Shown here: positions 1 through 9,546 of the stretch, piece after piece | Position numbering within the stretch: position 1 is the first letter of the stretch | Layout: every line of letters begins with the position of its first letter | NCBI GenBank assembly: GCA_026397725.1 | Contig: JAPLUI010000098.1 | Span: 1 to 64,000, forward strand | Length of the DNA stretch: 64,000 bases | Direction: 5' to 3' | Source: Verrucomicrobiota bacterium | GTDB lineage: Bacteria > Verrucomicrobiota > Verrucomicrobiia > Verrucomicrobiales > Akkermansiaceae | Program-made: the position numbers and the translations under genes | Notes under the pieces: model-generated | What the model saw: the letters and a program-made list of their open reading frames with translations, nothing else | Told to the model about the DNA's origin: nothing | Database searches by the model: none

Positions 1-327
1 CATGCCAAAGTCCGCCCGCAGGATGCGCTCGATGGAAGAAAAGGCCAGCCCTTCCGCGAAAGCCCCGAATTTGTTCCCCAGCCCGCCAATCTGCTTGCCA
101 AGTTCCTTGAGCTTGCGGTCCGTCTCCTTCATCTGGAGGGCCGTCTCTTGCATCTTGCGGTCCGTCTCCTTCATCTGGAGGGCCGTCTCCTTTACAATTC
201 GATCCGTCTCCTTCATCTTCCGGTCCGTTTCTTTCATCTGGAGGGCCGTCTCCTTTACAATGCGGTCCGTCTCCCGTTGGGAGATCGCGGTGGATTCGAT
301 GAATTGCTTGAGTTCGACGGTGGACAT
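1..327 (-). CDS. Coiled-coil repeat protein, DUF3782-like (3' end beyond window)
   Basis: The gene reads leftward from an ATG at 327 and is still open at base 1, so only the first 109 codons are visible. Residues about 17-75 are almost perfect heptads of the types KETDRKM, KETALQM and KETDRIV, which should form a long coiled coil. They are followed by GGLGNKFGAFAEGLAF. This arrangement, a repeat coil followed by an LGxxFG stretch, is typical of the DUF3782 family, which is thought to carry a PD-(D/E)XK nuclease-like domain in the C-terminal half (not visible here). Function is unknown. The family call rests on the pattern alone. Confidence 0.6.
   Translation of the reverse strand, partial: MSTVELKQFIESTAISQRETDRIVKETALQMKETDRKMKETDRIVKETALQMKETDRKMQETALQMKETDRKLKELGKQIGGLGNKFGAFAEGLAFSSIERILRADFGM
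112..282 (-). repeat. Tandem 21-base units encoding the heptads
   Basis: The coil is repetitive at DNA level: CATCTGGAGGGCCGTCTC recurs three times in this stretch, alternating with CATCTTGCGGTCCGTCTC and CATCTTCCGGTCCGTTTC. Each 21-base unit is one heptad, so repeat number can change by recombination without breaking the frame. Confidence 0.75.
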
Positions 328-758
328 GCCGGATGTTCGCCCCCACCCGCAGCCTTGTCAAGGGGGGGGACACGGCTGGACGGGTCGGCCGTCCGTTGTC
401 GGTTGTCCGTGGTCCTGAAATTTGGGAATGGAAACCGCGGCTAACGTGGATTTCGATAGTTATCTTGCGCAGGCCCCAAGCGGGGGGATGGTCTTCCTGA
501 TTACGATCATCCACGACCTAGCCGCGAGTCCCGCGCAGTACACGGCGCGAGCGCGGACCTGCTGTTCGCATGCCCATGGTGAGAGCAAGGGAAGGCTGCA
601 AGGCTTCCGCATCCGCGTCCCATGGGCATGGTGGGCGAGACGCCCACGCTCCTTGCCCGCACTCCCCGGCGATGGGATCAGGCATGCCGGAGCCGCCGCA
701 ACCGCGCGGCAAGGCAAGCCCACCCAGGCTGCCACGCGCGGTGCCGGTTAGGCATGGC
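328..758. other. Intergenic region, no gene seen
   Basis: No convincing coding sequence is present between the coiled-coil gene and the hexosaminidase 3' end. There are a GC-rich hairpin around 633-647 (TGGGCG, loop AGA, CGCCCA) and an inverted repeat around 585-605 (GGAAGGCTGC / GGCTTCC). The gap should hold the promoter of the leftward gene and the terminator of the GH20 gene, but I cannot place either exactly. Confidence 0.4.
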
Positions 759-2411
759 TTACTTCGGGTCCCCGTCCTTGGGCTGACGGTAGTTGAAGCC
801 GGCCGCCTGGTAGCGAAGGTATTGGTCCTGCATGCGGGCCTGGAAGGCACCCCAATCCTGGCGGGCCTTGGGCGACCAGACGACTTCCGCCAGTGCCGAG
901 ACGCGCGGTGCGATCATGTATTCGGCATGGGCATCACTGGCGACATACTCGGTCCACAGGTTAACCTGGCCGCCTAACAGATGCTGCCGCTTGTCCTCGG
1001 GGATGCCGGTGGCGGGATCGAAACTGTAAACCGTCTGGAGCGGCAGGAAGCCGCCGATCCCACGCGGCTCGCCTTGTTTGGCCTGAAGGTAGTCGATATA
1101 ACAATGCGAGGTCGGCGTCATCACGACGTCATGGCCCTCGGTGGCGGCCTTGATCCCGCCGGCGGTGCCGCGCCAGCTCATGACGGCGGCCCGCGGCGCC
1201 AGGCCGCCCTCGAGGATCTCGTCCCAGCCGATCAGGTTTTTGCCTTTGGAGTTGAGGAAGGTCTCGATGCGCTTGGTGACATAACTCTGGAGTTCCTCTT
1301 CGTTCTTGAGGCCGTGGTCCTTGATGCGCTTCTGGCAGGCCGCGCATTGTTTCCAGTTGTCCTTGGGGCACTCGTCGCCGCCAATGTGAATGTACTTCGA
1401 CGGGAACAGCGCGGCTACCTCGCCGAGCACCTCTTCGAGGAACTTGAAGGTTGCCTCCTTGCCCGGACAATAGACATCACGGCTGATGGTCCCGCCCTCG
1501 GGCATGGTCTGCTTGGCCATCGCCTCGGGATTGCAGTTGAGTTGCGGATAGGCGACCAGGGCCGCCATCGCATGCCCGGGAAGCTCGATCTCCGGCACGA
1601 TCGTGATATGTCGCGTGGCGGCATAGGCGATGATCTCCTTGATATCCTGCTGCGAGTAGAACCCGCCATACTTGCCATCCGCCCGATAATGAGTGGTCTC
1701 CTTGGGATCCATGCCGAAGCCGATGCCCGGCCGCCAGGCGCCGACCTCGGTGAGTTTCGGATGTTGCCTGATCTCGATGCGCCAGCCCTGATCATCGGTC
1801 AGATGCCAGTGGAAGGTGTTGAGTTTCTGGCTGGCCATCAGGTCGAGGATCTTCTCAACCTCCTGCTTCGCGAAAAAATGGCGGCACGAATCGAGCATCA
1901 GGCCGCGCCAGCGATAGGCCGGTTGGTCCTTGATCTCCACGGCGGGAATCCTGAAATCAGGTTTGGCAGTGCCCGCGGGACCGAAGGTGGCGGCAGGCGG
2001 CATCAATTGCCGCAGCGTCTGGACACCATAAAAGAAGCCTGTGGCAGCCGCAGCCCGGATCACCACGCCCTGGTCATTAACAGTTATGGCATAGCCTTCC
2101 GCGCCCAACGCCGCGTCGCCCGCCACCAATGAGACGCCTGCCTTGACCTCCCCTTCCCTAACACCACACTTGAGGCCGGCGCTCCTGGTCAGGCACTCGG
2201 CCAGGAATTTTGCCGCCTCCTGGCTGGCTGGCTGGTTTTTCGCGAAGCCGATTTCCAGCGAGGCGCCTGCCAGCGAGGCCCCGATTTGGAACGGACTTCC
2301 CTGGGTCTCCGTCACCTCCATCGGCATGGGGACCAGACCCGGGATGGCGGCGGATGCCGCGCCGATGGCGGTGAGGGCGCTGGTAATGGTTGCAACAATG
2401 GATTTTCTCAT
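759..2411 (-). CDS. Beta-N-acetylhexosaminidase, GH20
   Basis: A secreted glycosidase of 550 aa that removes terminal beta-linked GlcNAc or GalNAc by substrate-assisted catalysis. I chose the start at 2411 because it opens a good signal peptide (MRKSIVATITSALTAIGAASA); the open frame extends 30 codons further but would bury it. A GH20b-like N-domain (about 30-140) precedes the TIM barrel. HWHLTDDQGWRIEI lies near residue 200. The catalytic Asp-Glu pair lies in HIGGDECPK near residue 342, and WDEILEGGL and VNLWTEY follow, as in the family. It sits 25 bases downstream of the DUF2961 gene on the same strand, so the two are probably co-transcribed for degradation of an amino-sugar glycan. Confidence 0.93.
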   Translation of the reverse strand: MRKSIVATITSALTAIGAASAAIPGLVPMPMEVTETQGSPFQIGASLAGASLEIGFAKNQPASQEAAKFLAECLTRSAGLKCGVREGEVKAGVSLVAGDAALGAEGYAITVNDQGVVIRAAAATGFFYGVQTLRQLMPPAATFGPAGTAKPDFRIPAVEIKDQPAYRWRGLMLDSCRHFFAKQEVEKILDLMASQKLNTFHWHLTDDQGWRIEIRQHPKLTEVGAWRPGIGFGMDPKETTHYRADGKYGGFYSQQDIKEIIAYAATRHITIVPEIELPGHAMAALVAYPQLNCNPEAMAKQTMPEGGTISRDVYCPGKEATFKFLEEVLGEVAALFPSKYIHIGGDECPKDNWKQCAACQKRIKDHGLKNEEELQSYVTKRIETFLNSKGKNLIGWDEILEGGLAPRAAVMSWRGTAGGIKAATEGHDVVMTPTSHCYIDYLQAKQGEPRGIGGFLPLQTVYSFDPATGIPEDKRQHLLGGQVNLWTEYVASDAHAEYMIAPRVSALAEVVWSPKARQDWGAFQARMQDQYLRYQAAGFNYRQPKDGDPK

Positions 2412-2436
2412 AATCGTCGTGCTGGTGTTGGTATGT

Positions 2437-4515
2437 TCAATGGAGCGCGATGCAATCGAACCCGCAGTAGAAGCGCGGGCCGCGCGACGCCGCGTTGGCA
2501 CCGGTCACCTCGGCCCGCAACAACAGCTTGCCGTCCTTCGCCTGATGCGTGCCCAGATCGACCGGCTCCGCCAGCATCGCCTCGGGATGATAGAAATCCA
2601 CCTCCTTGCCGGCGGGCATTCCGTTCACCGTGAAGCGGAGCAGGCCGTAGTCGTAGCTGCGGGTCGCGTACAAAGTGAGCTGGTGCGGCTTGTCATCGGC
2701 GACCGGAATCGCGAACTCGATGAAGTCGCCCACCTTGGTGCTTTGCACAAATACCTGTTTGTCACCGCTCCAACTGCCGCCCGCCAACATGGCACCGGCT
2801 TGTTCACCGACTTGCAGGCCGGGTGAGGTGGCGGAAACTGTCAGACCCTCACACTCGATGGCGCCTGCAATCTTGCGGACGCCCGGCAGTTCCCGCACGG
2901 CAGCGGCCGCCTCGCTTGGTTGAGGTTCGCGATTGTGCCGGGCACCGGGACGCGCATACCAGAACGTGCCGACGGCATAATCGACCTTGCAGTCCGCCCA
3001 ATGCCAGATTTCCATATCGAGCTTGAGGGCGCTTTTGAACGGGATGGAATCCAGGGGCCGCACCCGCGAAGTGGTGGTGTAGCCCAGCCAGTTGTTGCGG
3101 TCGGCGATCTCGCGCCGCGGCATCGAGATGAAGGGCGAACTGAAAAAGTCCGCCATCCCCCAGGCATAACCGTAGTAGTCCTCGGTGCCGGTGCCGATGT
3201 GGCCGGGCAAGGCCGCGCCATCCTGATAGATCCGCTCGTCGCCTTCCCCATACCAGGCCTTCGACGGACTGAACACCGTTAGAGTATCACCCACATAGCG
3301 GCCCTGGCCCTGGATGTCGAGGTAGTTCCAGTCCGAACGCGGCTGGGTGCCGATCTCTAACTGCCCGCGCCAGTTCGCATGGAACAACAATGAACGCTCA
3401 TCCCAAGTCCACTTGCCGGTGGTGGCGGCGAGCTGCACGGCAAGGGCGTGGTCGGCGACGTTCCTGATCGTTAGACGGGCGGTCTTCGCGTATGGCATCA
3501 CCCACCGGGCGCTGAGTTGCCCGTCGGCGCCGACACTGCGCCACCAATCCTGCACCGGTTGCAGGCGCACGCCCGCGCCGAAAAACTCGCTCAGCGGACA
3601 CCACACCGTCGCTTCACCGTCGAACGTTGCCTGCACAATCAGCGAACGCAAGGCCGCCGGGGCGTCCTCGGGCTTGATGTGGACCCGCAACTCGCGGACG
3701 GCTGCCGGGCCGGGCGGCAGTTGGATCAACACCGCCTCACCCGCCCCGATGGTCGCCAGGGTTAGGTCAGCGGACGCGGCCGGCTCCTCCAACAATTTTT
3801 CGCCGGTTTCCCTGAGCAACGGTTTGGCCGCCTCGAAATCCGCCATGGAAAAACTCTTCACCGAGGTCGCGGCCTCGTAGCTGCGGAAATTGATGACGTA
3901 ATAAAACGGCACCGAATCGAGGGTGATCTTGCAGCCCTTGGCGTAGGGTATCGGCAGATAGAGATCGCCGCCCACGCCCTTGGCGTCGGTGCGCGGCTTC
4001 TCCAACTGATGGCGCAGGTCGGTTTCGTCGAAGGAAACGAACGCGAAGGGCGGCGGCACGAAGCCGCAGCCACGGAACAAGTCGTTGAGCTTCGCGGTGA
4101 TCGCCGGGGTCGGCGAGCCATCGAAGTAGAAGCGGATGATTTGGTTTTCCCGCTCCGGTGCCAGCGGCGTCCAATAGCGCATGATCGCGCCCGGCCCTTG
4201 GTCTTCCATGATCACCCATTCGTTGCGGCCTTCGTTGACCTCGGTGCGGATGGCGTTGTCGTGGTCGTTGTTGGAGTGCCAGCCCTCGGCATTGGCGGGA
4301 TCGGTCTTGCGCGGATCGTGGCTGCTGGACTGCTTGAGCGTGAAGGCTGGCGCGGGCAGGCTCGCCGCCGCGTCGCGGTCCACCATTTCATGCAGCAGCG
4401 AGGGCAGCGTGACCTCTGCGGCCGCCACGGAGGTCGGCAGGGTGAGGAACATCGCGGCGGCGCAAGCTGGCAGTGCGGTGCCGACAAGTTGGAACAGGGA
4501 ACGGTGAGTCTTCAT
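2437..4515 (-). CDS. DUF2961 (GH172-type) secreted hydrolase
   Basis: 692 aa with a signal peptide (about residues 1-33, ending PTSVAAAE). The DUF2961 core is recognisable from GAIMRYWTP near residue 110, RFYFDG, and GHIGTGTEDYYGYAWG near residue 435. Members of this family (GH172) include difructose-anhydride synthase/hydrolase and alpha-D-arabinofuranosidases and assemble from double jelly-rolls. About 150 residues after the core resemble an extra beta-sandwich. It is first in a two-gene unit with the GH20 gene. The substrate cannot be read from the sequence. Confidence 0.85.
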   Translation of the reverse strand: MKTHRSLFQLVGTALPACAAAMFLTLPTSVAAAEVTLPSLLHEMVDRDAAASLPAPAFTLKQSSSHDPRKTDPANAEGWHSNNDHDNAIRTEVNEGRNEWVIMEDQGPGAIMRYWTPLAPERENQIIRFYFDGSPTPAITAKLNDLFRGCGFVPPPFAFVSFDETDLRHQLEKPRTDAKGVGGDLYLPIPYAKGCKITLDSVPFYYVINFRSYEAATSVKSFSMADFEAAKPLLRETGEKLLEEPAASADLTLATIGAGEAVLIQLPPGPAAVRELRVHIKPEDAPAALRSLIVQATFDGEATVWCPLSEFFGAGVRLQPVQDWWRSVGADGQLSARWVMPYAKTARLTIRNVADHALAVQLAATTGKWTWDERSLLFHANWRGQLEIGTQPRSDWNYLDIQGQGRYVGDTLTVFSPSKAWYGEGDERIYQDGAALPGHIGTGTEDYYGYAWGMADFFSSPFISMPRREIADRNNWLGYTTTSRVRPLDSIPFKSALKLDMEIWHWADCKVDYAVGTFWYARPGARHNREPQPSEAAAAVRELPGVRKIAGAIECEGLTVSATSPGLQVGEQAGAMLAGGSWSGDKQVFVQSTKVGDFIEFAIPVADDKPHQLTLYATRSYDYGLLRFTVNGMPAGKEVDFYHPEAMLAEPVDLGTHQAKDGKLLLRAEVTGANAASRGPRFYCGFDCIALH

Positions 4516-4754
4516 GGGCTACAAGGGAAGGGGAGGGAACGGATCGCATCCCACGCTACTGCACCCGGCGGGCGATTGTTTCAACCCGCTGTCCGTGAAT
4601 TCACTGCCTGAAGCGGAAATTCTTTCGGCGGAAATCACCGGAGATTGAAAGGCGGCGGGCCTCCGCGACGTATGAGTCGGCTCATTCCAGCGTGCCACGC
4701 CATGGTGGCTTCCGTCCACCAACGGAAAGCCATGGCAGGTCCTCAGAATTCAAC

Positions 4755-6161
4755 ATGACACGTCCCCGCTTTTTGCTCTGTTCAAGTCTGATTCCGCTCG
4801 GACTGGGTGCTTGTTCCCTCACTGCCCCGTCCGCCGGAACCGGCCCGGAATTGCCCGCAGCCTGGAAAAATGCCGGGGGATTTCCGCTCGCTTCACCGAC
4901 GCAAGATCTTTCGCGATGGTGGAACCGCTTTGAAGATCCGGTGCTCGAACGGGTGATTGGAGACGCGCTCAAGGCCAGCCCCGACGTGGCTTCCGCGGCG
5001 GCACGGGTGCGGGAGTCGCGGGCTCGCCGCAATGCGGAGCGGGCGGCGTTGTTTCCCGCACTCGACGGCTCGGCGACGGCCAGCACCCGCACGACCCACA
5101 GCGATTCGGCGGGCACCGTCGCGGGCGAGACCTATTCCGCCGGTCTCGAGGCCTCGTGGGAGGTGGACCTGTTTGGCAAAAACCGCAGCGCGGTGGCCGC
5201 CGCCGCCGCCAACCTCGGCGCCGCCGAGGAAAACCGCCACTCCGTCCAGGCCGCCCTCGCGGCGGAAATCGCCATTGCTTACACCAGCCTGCGGGCCACC
5301 GAGGCACGCTTCGAGGTGCTGCAGCGCAATGTGAAAACCCGCGAGCAAACGGCCCAACTCGCCAGTTGGCGGCAACAGGCCGGCGAGGCGGACTCACTCG
5401 AAGCCAGCCAGGCCCTCAGCAGCCTCGAACAGGCCCGGGCCGGCATCCCCTCGCTGGAGCAAGCCGCCGCGCAGACCCGCAATCAACTCGCCCTGCTCTC
5501 CGGTCAATCGCCCGGCAGCCTGGATGCCACCCTCTCATCAAACAGCAAAGGCATCCCCAATCCCGCCCGCAGCCTCGCCGTCGGGATTCCCGCCGATACC
5601 CTCCGCCAACGCCCGGACGTGCGGGTGGCCGGCTATCAAGTGCTGGCCGCCGCCGCCACCACCCGCGTCGCGGATGCCGCACGCTTCCCCTCGCTCAATC
5701 TCTCCGGCTCCCTCGGCCTCAACGCGTTGCGTGCCGGCAAAATCTTCAACCCGGAAACCACCAGCGCCAACCTCCTCGCCGGCATCACCAGTCCCATCTT
5801 CGACGCCGGTCGCATCCGCTCTAACATTCAGGCCCTCACCGCCGCCGAGGACCAAGCCGTCCTGGCCTATCGCACCACCGTGCTCACCGCGCTGTCCGAA
5901 ACCGAGGACGCCCTCATTGCCTGCCGCCGCAGCGCCGAGCGCCTGGCCAGCCTGGAGAAAGCCACGGTCTCCGCCCGCGAGGCCGACGCGCTCGCCCAAC
6001 TCCGCTACCAGGCCGGCGAGATCGACTTCCTGGATGTGCTCGACGCCCAGCGCACGCTGCTGGGCCTTGAGGACAGCCTGTTTTCCACTCGCACCGACCG
6101 CACCACCGCCTACATCCGCCTCTATCAAGCCCTTGGCGGCGGCTGGTCGGCGGGTTCATGA
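4755..6161 (+). CDS. TolC/NodT-like outer-membrane efflux lipoprotein
   Basis: 468 aa. I chose the ATG at 4755 because it gives a lipoprotein signal with the lipobox LGAC (MTRPRFLLCSSLIPLGLGAC). Two outer-membrane-efflux repeats follow: one begins near WWNRFEDPVLERVIGDAL, the other near IPADTLRQRPDVRVAG. The C-terminal half has YQAGEIDFLDVLDAQRTLL, typical of the second helical hairpin. The gene ends one base before the adaptor gene starts. The protein should form the trimeric outer-membrane channel of the tripartite exporter encoded by the next three genes. Confidence 0.9.
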   Translation: MTRPRFLLCSSLIPLGLGACSLTAPSAGTGPELPAAWKNAGGFPLASPTQDLSRWWNRFEDPVLERVIGDALKASPDVASAAARVRESRARRNAERAALFPALDGSATASTRTTHSDSAGTVAGETYSAGLEASWEVDLFGKNRSAVAAAAANLGAAEENRHSVQAALAAEIAIAYTSLRATEARFEVLQRNVKTREQTAQLASWRQQAGEADSLEASQALSSLEQARAGIPSLEQAAAQTRNQLALLSGQSPGSLDATLSSNSKGIPNPARSLAVGIPADTLRQRPDVRVAGYQVLAAAATTRVADAARFPSLNLSGSLGLNALRAGKIFNPETTSANLLAGITSPIFDAGRIRSNIQALTAAEDQAVLAYRTTVLTALSETEDALIACRRSAERLASLEKATVSAREADALAQLRYQAGEIDFLDVLDAQRTLLGLEDSLFSTRTDRTTAYIRLYQALGGGWSAGS

Positions 6162-7517
6162 ATGCCCCACCTAACAGACCTTATGTTCTCACCTGATGCC
6201 ACTGAAAACCTCGCCGTGATCGTCCGGCGCGGGGCCTCCCACCCGCGGCGAAAATGGTTGGTCATCACGTTGCTGGCTGCCGCCAGCCTCGGCGGCTATG
6301 GTTACTATCGCTTCAGGAGCCGCCCCAGCGCGGAGGGACCGGATTACGTCACCGAGTCGGTCAAGCGCGGGGAGATCTCGCTGGTGATCACCGCCGCCGG
6401 CAACCTTGCCCCCACCAACCAGGTGGTCGTCGGCAGCGAGCTGTCCGGCACCGCGCAGGAAGTCCTGGTGGACACCAATGATGTGGTCAAAAAAGGCCAA
6501 ACCCTGGCCAAACTCGAAACCTCCAAACTCAACCAGCAAACCGAGCGCAGCCGGGCCGCCTTGCTGGCCACCAAGGCCAAGGTCAGCCAGGCGGAGGCGA
6601 CCTTGCAGGAAAGCGAGGCCGCCCTCGCCCGCCAGGATGAACTCCATCAACTCAGCGGCGGCAAAACCCCATCCAAGGCCACCATGCAAACCTCCCTCGC
6701 CACGGTGGCCCGCTCCAAGGCGGACCTCGAAAGCGCCAAGGCCGCCGTCGCCGGGGCGGAGGCCGAAGTGCGCTCCTTCGAACGCGATCTGGAAAAGGCC
6801 ATCATCCGCTCGCCCGTCGATGGCATCGTGCTGTCCCGCTCCATCGAAGTCGGCCAGACCGTCGCCGCCTCGTTCACCGCACCCACGCTCTTCACCATCG
6901 CCGAGGACCTCAGGAAAATGGAACTCGTCGTCGCCGTCGCCGAGGCGGATATCGGCCGGGTGGCCGTGGGCCAAACCGCCACCTTCAGCGTGGATGCCTG
7001 GCCCACCCGCACCTACACCGCCACCGTGAAAAAAGTCTCGTTTGGCGCGGCAGGCAACGCCACCGCCGCCAATGGCGCCCCCAACGCAACCCCCAATGGC
7101 GTCGTGACCTACAGCACCGAACTGGCCGTGGCTAACGAGGATCTTTCGTTGCGCCCCGGCATGACCGCCTCGGTCGATATCTCCGTCGTCAACAAGAAGG
7201 ACGTCTGGATCATCCCCAACGCCGCCCTGCGCTTTGATCCGGTGACCGCCGCCGAAATCGGCAAGCCCGATGACACCAAGCGCACCCTCGTCCAAAGCCT
7301 CTCGCCGGGCGGCGGCCGCCATTGGGGCCACGGCACCCCACCGCCCAAAGCCAGTCCCGCCGCCAGTGGCCCCCGCGTCTGGGCGCTCAAGGACGGCAGT
7401 CCCGTCGAGGTCCTGGTCCAAACCGGCATCACCGATGGCCGGGTCACTGAAATCTCGGGAGACAAGCTCAGTCCCGACATGCCGGTCATTGTCAGCGTCA
7501 AACCCGCCACCACCTGA
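6162..7517 (+). CDS. MacA-like periplasmic adaptor (HlyD family)
   Basis: 451 aa membrane-fusion protein. One N-terminal membrane anchor (about 31-48) is followed by a half-lipoyl motif (GTAQEVLVDTNDVVKKGQTLAKLE), a coiled-coil hairpin rich in Ala/Lys/Glu (about 125-210), the second lipoyl half (IIRSPVDGIVLSRSIEVGQ) and a beta-barrel. The start directly abuts the stop of the channel gene. An ATG at 6183 is an alternative start. A Gly/His/Pro-rich loop around residue 380 is not typical of MacA. The product should bridge the ABC transporter and the outer-membrane channel. Confidence 0.88.
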   Translation: MPHLTDLMFSPDATENLAVIVRRGASHPRRKWLVITLLAAASLGGYGYYRFRSRPSAEGPDYVTESVKRGEISLVITAAGNLAPTNQVVVGSELSGTAQEVLVDTNDVVKKGQTLAKLETSKLNQQTERSRAALLATKAKVSQAEATLQESEAALARQDELHQLSGGKTPSKATMQTSLATVARSKADLESAKAAVAGAEAEVRSFERDLEKAIIRSPVDGIVLSRSIEVGQTVAASFTAPTLFTIAEDLRKMELVVAVAEADIGRVAVGQTATFSVDAWPTRTYTATVKKVSFGAAGNATAANGAPNATPNGVVTYSTELAVANEDLSLRPGMTASVDISVVNKKDVWIIPNAALRFDPVTAAEIGKPDDTKRTLVQSLSPGGGRHWGHGTPPPKASPAASGPRVWALKDGSPVEVLVQTGITDGRVTEISGDKLSPDMPVIVSVKPATT

Positions 7518-8221
7518 TGCCTCAGCAAGCTCTCATCGAACTGCGCGACCTCACCAAAACCTACGGCACCGGCGATGCCGCCTTCGAAGCCCTGCGCGGC
7601 GTCGATCTAACCATCTCGCGCGGCGAGTTCGTCGCCGTCATGGGCCCCAGCGGGTCCGGCAAATCGACCCTGATGAATTTGCTGGGCTGTCTGGACACTC
7701 CGACCTCCGGAAGTTATTTTTTCCAGGGCATCCGGGTGGAGACCCTCAACCAGGACCAGCGTTCGCTGCTGCGCCGCCACGCCCTGGGCTTCGTCTTTCA
7801 GGGCTTCAACCTGTTGGCCCGCACCTCCGCGCTGGAGAATGTGGAGCTGCCCCTGCTGTATCGCGGCTATCCGCGCAAGCAGCGCCACCAACTGGCCCGC
7901 GCCGCCCTGGCCAGCGTTGGCATCCCCGAAAAGGAACGCAACACCCCCGCCGAACTCTCGGGCGGCCAACTGCAACGGGTCGCCATCGCACGGGCGATTG
8001 TCACCAAGCCCAGCACGCTGTTTGCCGACGAACCCACTGGCAACCTCGACTCCAAAACCACCAGGGAAATCATGCAACTCCTCTGCCACCTCAACTCCGA
8101 ACTTGGCATCTCCGTCCTCATGGTCACCCATGAGGAACACGTCGCCACCTATGCCAGACGCATCATCCAGGTCATGGACGGACTCATCGAATCGGATGTG
8201 AAGATAGAAGATAGAAGATAG
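7517..8221 (+). CDS. MacB/LolD-like ABC transporter ATP-binding protein
   Basis: 234 aa, complete nucleotide-binding domain: Walker A GPSGSGKST near residue 43, Q-loop FVFQGFN, signature LSGGQLQRVAIARAI, Walker B LFADEPTGNLDS and switch His in MVTHEEH. The start overlaps the previous stop in TGATG, so translation is coupled. In Proteobacterial MacB the ATPase and permease are fused. Here they are separate genes, as in LolD/FtsX-type systems and many non-proteobacterial macrolide-type exporters. Confidence 0.93.
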   Translation: MPQQALIELRDLTKTYGTGDAAFEALRGVDLTISRGEFVAVMGPSGSGKSTLMNLLGCLDTPTSGSYFFQGIRVETLNQDQRSLLRRHALGFVFQGFNLLARTSALENVELPLLYRGYPRKQRHQLARAALASVGIPEKERNTPAELSGGQLQRVAIARAIVTKPSTLFADEPTGNLDSKTTREIMQLLCHLNSELGISVLMVTHEEHVATYARRIIQVMDGLIESDVKIEDRR

Positions 8222-8268
8222 CGGTCGGATCCGACGGATCTCTTCTCCAACCACCCAGCCCCCCTCTC

Positions 8269-9477
8269 ATGTTCCTCAACGCCTTCATCATTGCCCTGCG
8301 GGAAATCCGGCGGAATCTGACGCGGGCCTTTCTCACGGTCCTGGGGATTGTGATCGGGGTGGCGGCGGTGGTCACGATGGTGACGCTGGGGCGCGGGGCG
8401 ACGAGCGCGGTGAAGGCGCAGATTTCCAACTTGGGGAGCAACCTGCTGATTTTGCGGCCGGGGCAGGGCTGGCACTCCTGGGGGGTGCCGCTGTTCAGTC
8501 TGCCGGATGTGCAGGCGATCCGCGAGCAAGTCTCCGGCATCCGTGCCGTCGCTCCCTTTGGCAATGCCACCGTGCCGGCGGTATATCTTGAAAACGCCCG
8601 CAATACCGACATTCAGGGCACCACGGCCGACTATTTCGAGATTGCCAATTGGAAACTCGGCCTGGGCCGGTTTTTCACCGACGCCGACGTGGTCGAAGGA
8701 GCTGCCGTCTGCGTCATTGGCGAAACCATCCGCAAGGAACTCTTCGGCAAGGACGTCGATCCCACCGGCAAGAAAATCCGCCTCAAGAGCATGTCGCTGG
8801 AGGTCGTCGGGGTCACCGCCGTGAAAGGCCAAGGCGGTTTCGGGGATGATTTGGATGATAACATCATTACCCCGATCACCACCCTGCGGCGGCGGCTCAC
8901 CGGCCATGGTTCCAAACAGAACATCAACCAGGTGATGATCTCCGGCAAGGACGGCTACCCCACTGCCAACATCGTGGCGGAGGTCTCCTCGTTGATGCGC
9001 GAGCGCCGCGGCCTGACCAGCAACGAGCAAAACAATTTCTCGGTTTTCGATTCCCTGCAGCTCGCGGATGCCATCAGCTCCAGCACCCGGATCATGACCT
9101 CTCTGTTAGGTGCGGTGGCGGGCGTCAGCTTGCTCGTCGGTGGCATCGGCATCATGAACATCATGCTGGTTTCGGTGACCGAACGCACGCGGGAAATCGG
9201 CATCCGGCTTGCCATTGGAGCGCGGGCTCGCGAGGTGCTGCTCCAGTTTCTGGTGGAGGCCGTCACGCTGTCCTGTGTCGGCGGCGTCAGCGGCATCATC
9301 CTGGCCTACGGTTTGTGTGTCGGGCTGGCCAAAGTCGTCGGCGCGCCATTTTTGTTTGATCCCAAGATCAACGTCATCGCCTTCATTTTCTCCGCCGCCA
9401 TCGGCATCATCTTCGGCTTCATGCCCGCCCGCCGCGCCGCCGCCCTCGACCCGATCGAGGCCTTGCGCCACGAGTGA
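8269..9477 (+). CDS. MacB-like ABC permease (FtsX fold)
   Basis: 402 aa. One transmembrane helix near residues 20-45 (AFLTVLGIVIGVAAVVTMV), a periplasmic MacB_PCD domain (about 50-250) and three C-terminal helices. The FtsX motif NIMLVSVTERTREIGIRLAI precedes the second helix pair. It is the last gene of the efflux operon (channel, adaptor, ATPase, permease). The 47-base gap before it contains a tandem GAAGATA repeat (8203-8220). Substrate unknown; related systems export macrolides, peptides or lipopeptides. Confidence 0.92.
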   Translation: MFLNAFIIALREIRRNLTRAFLTVLGIVIGVAAVVTMVTLGRGATSAVKAQISNLGSNLLILRPGQGWHSWGVPLFSLPDVQAIREQVSGIRAVAPFGNATVPAVYLENARNTDIQGTTADYFEIANWKLGLGRFFTDADVVEGAAVCVIGETIRKELFGKDVDPTGKKIRLKSMSLEVVGVTAVKGQGGFGDDLDDNIITPITTLRRRLTGHGSKQNINQVMISGKDGYPTANIVAEVSSLMRERRGLTSNEQNNFSVFDSLQLADAISSSTRIMTSLLGAVAGVSLLVGGIGIMNIMLVSVTERTREIGIRLAIGARAREVLLQFLVEAVTLSCVGGVSGIILAYGLCVGLAKVVGAPFLFDPKINVIAFIFSAAIGIIFGFMPARRAAALDPIEALRHE

Positions 9478-9546
9478 GCGGCCTCCGGGTGGCGGCCTGT
9501 GAGTCGAGATCGACTCCCCGCATGAGCTGCCAGGCGGGTGGGTCAC

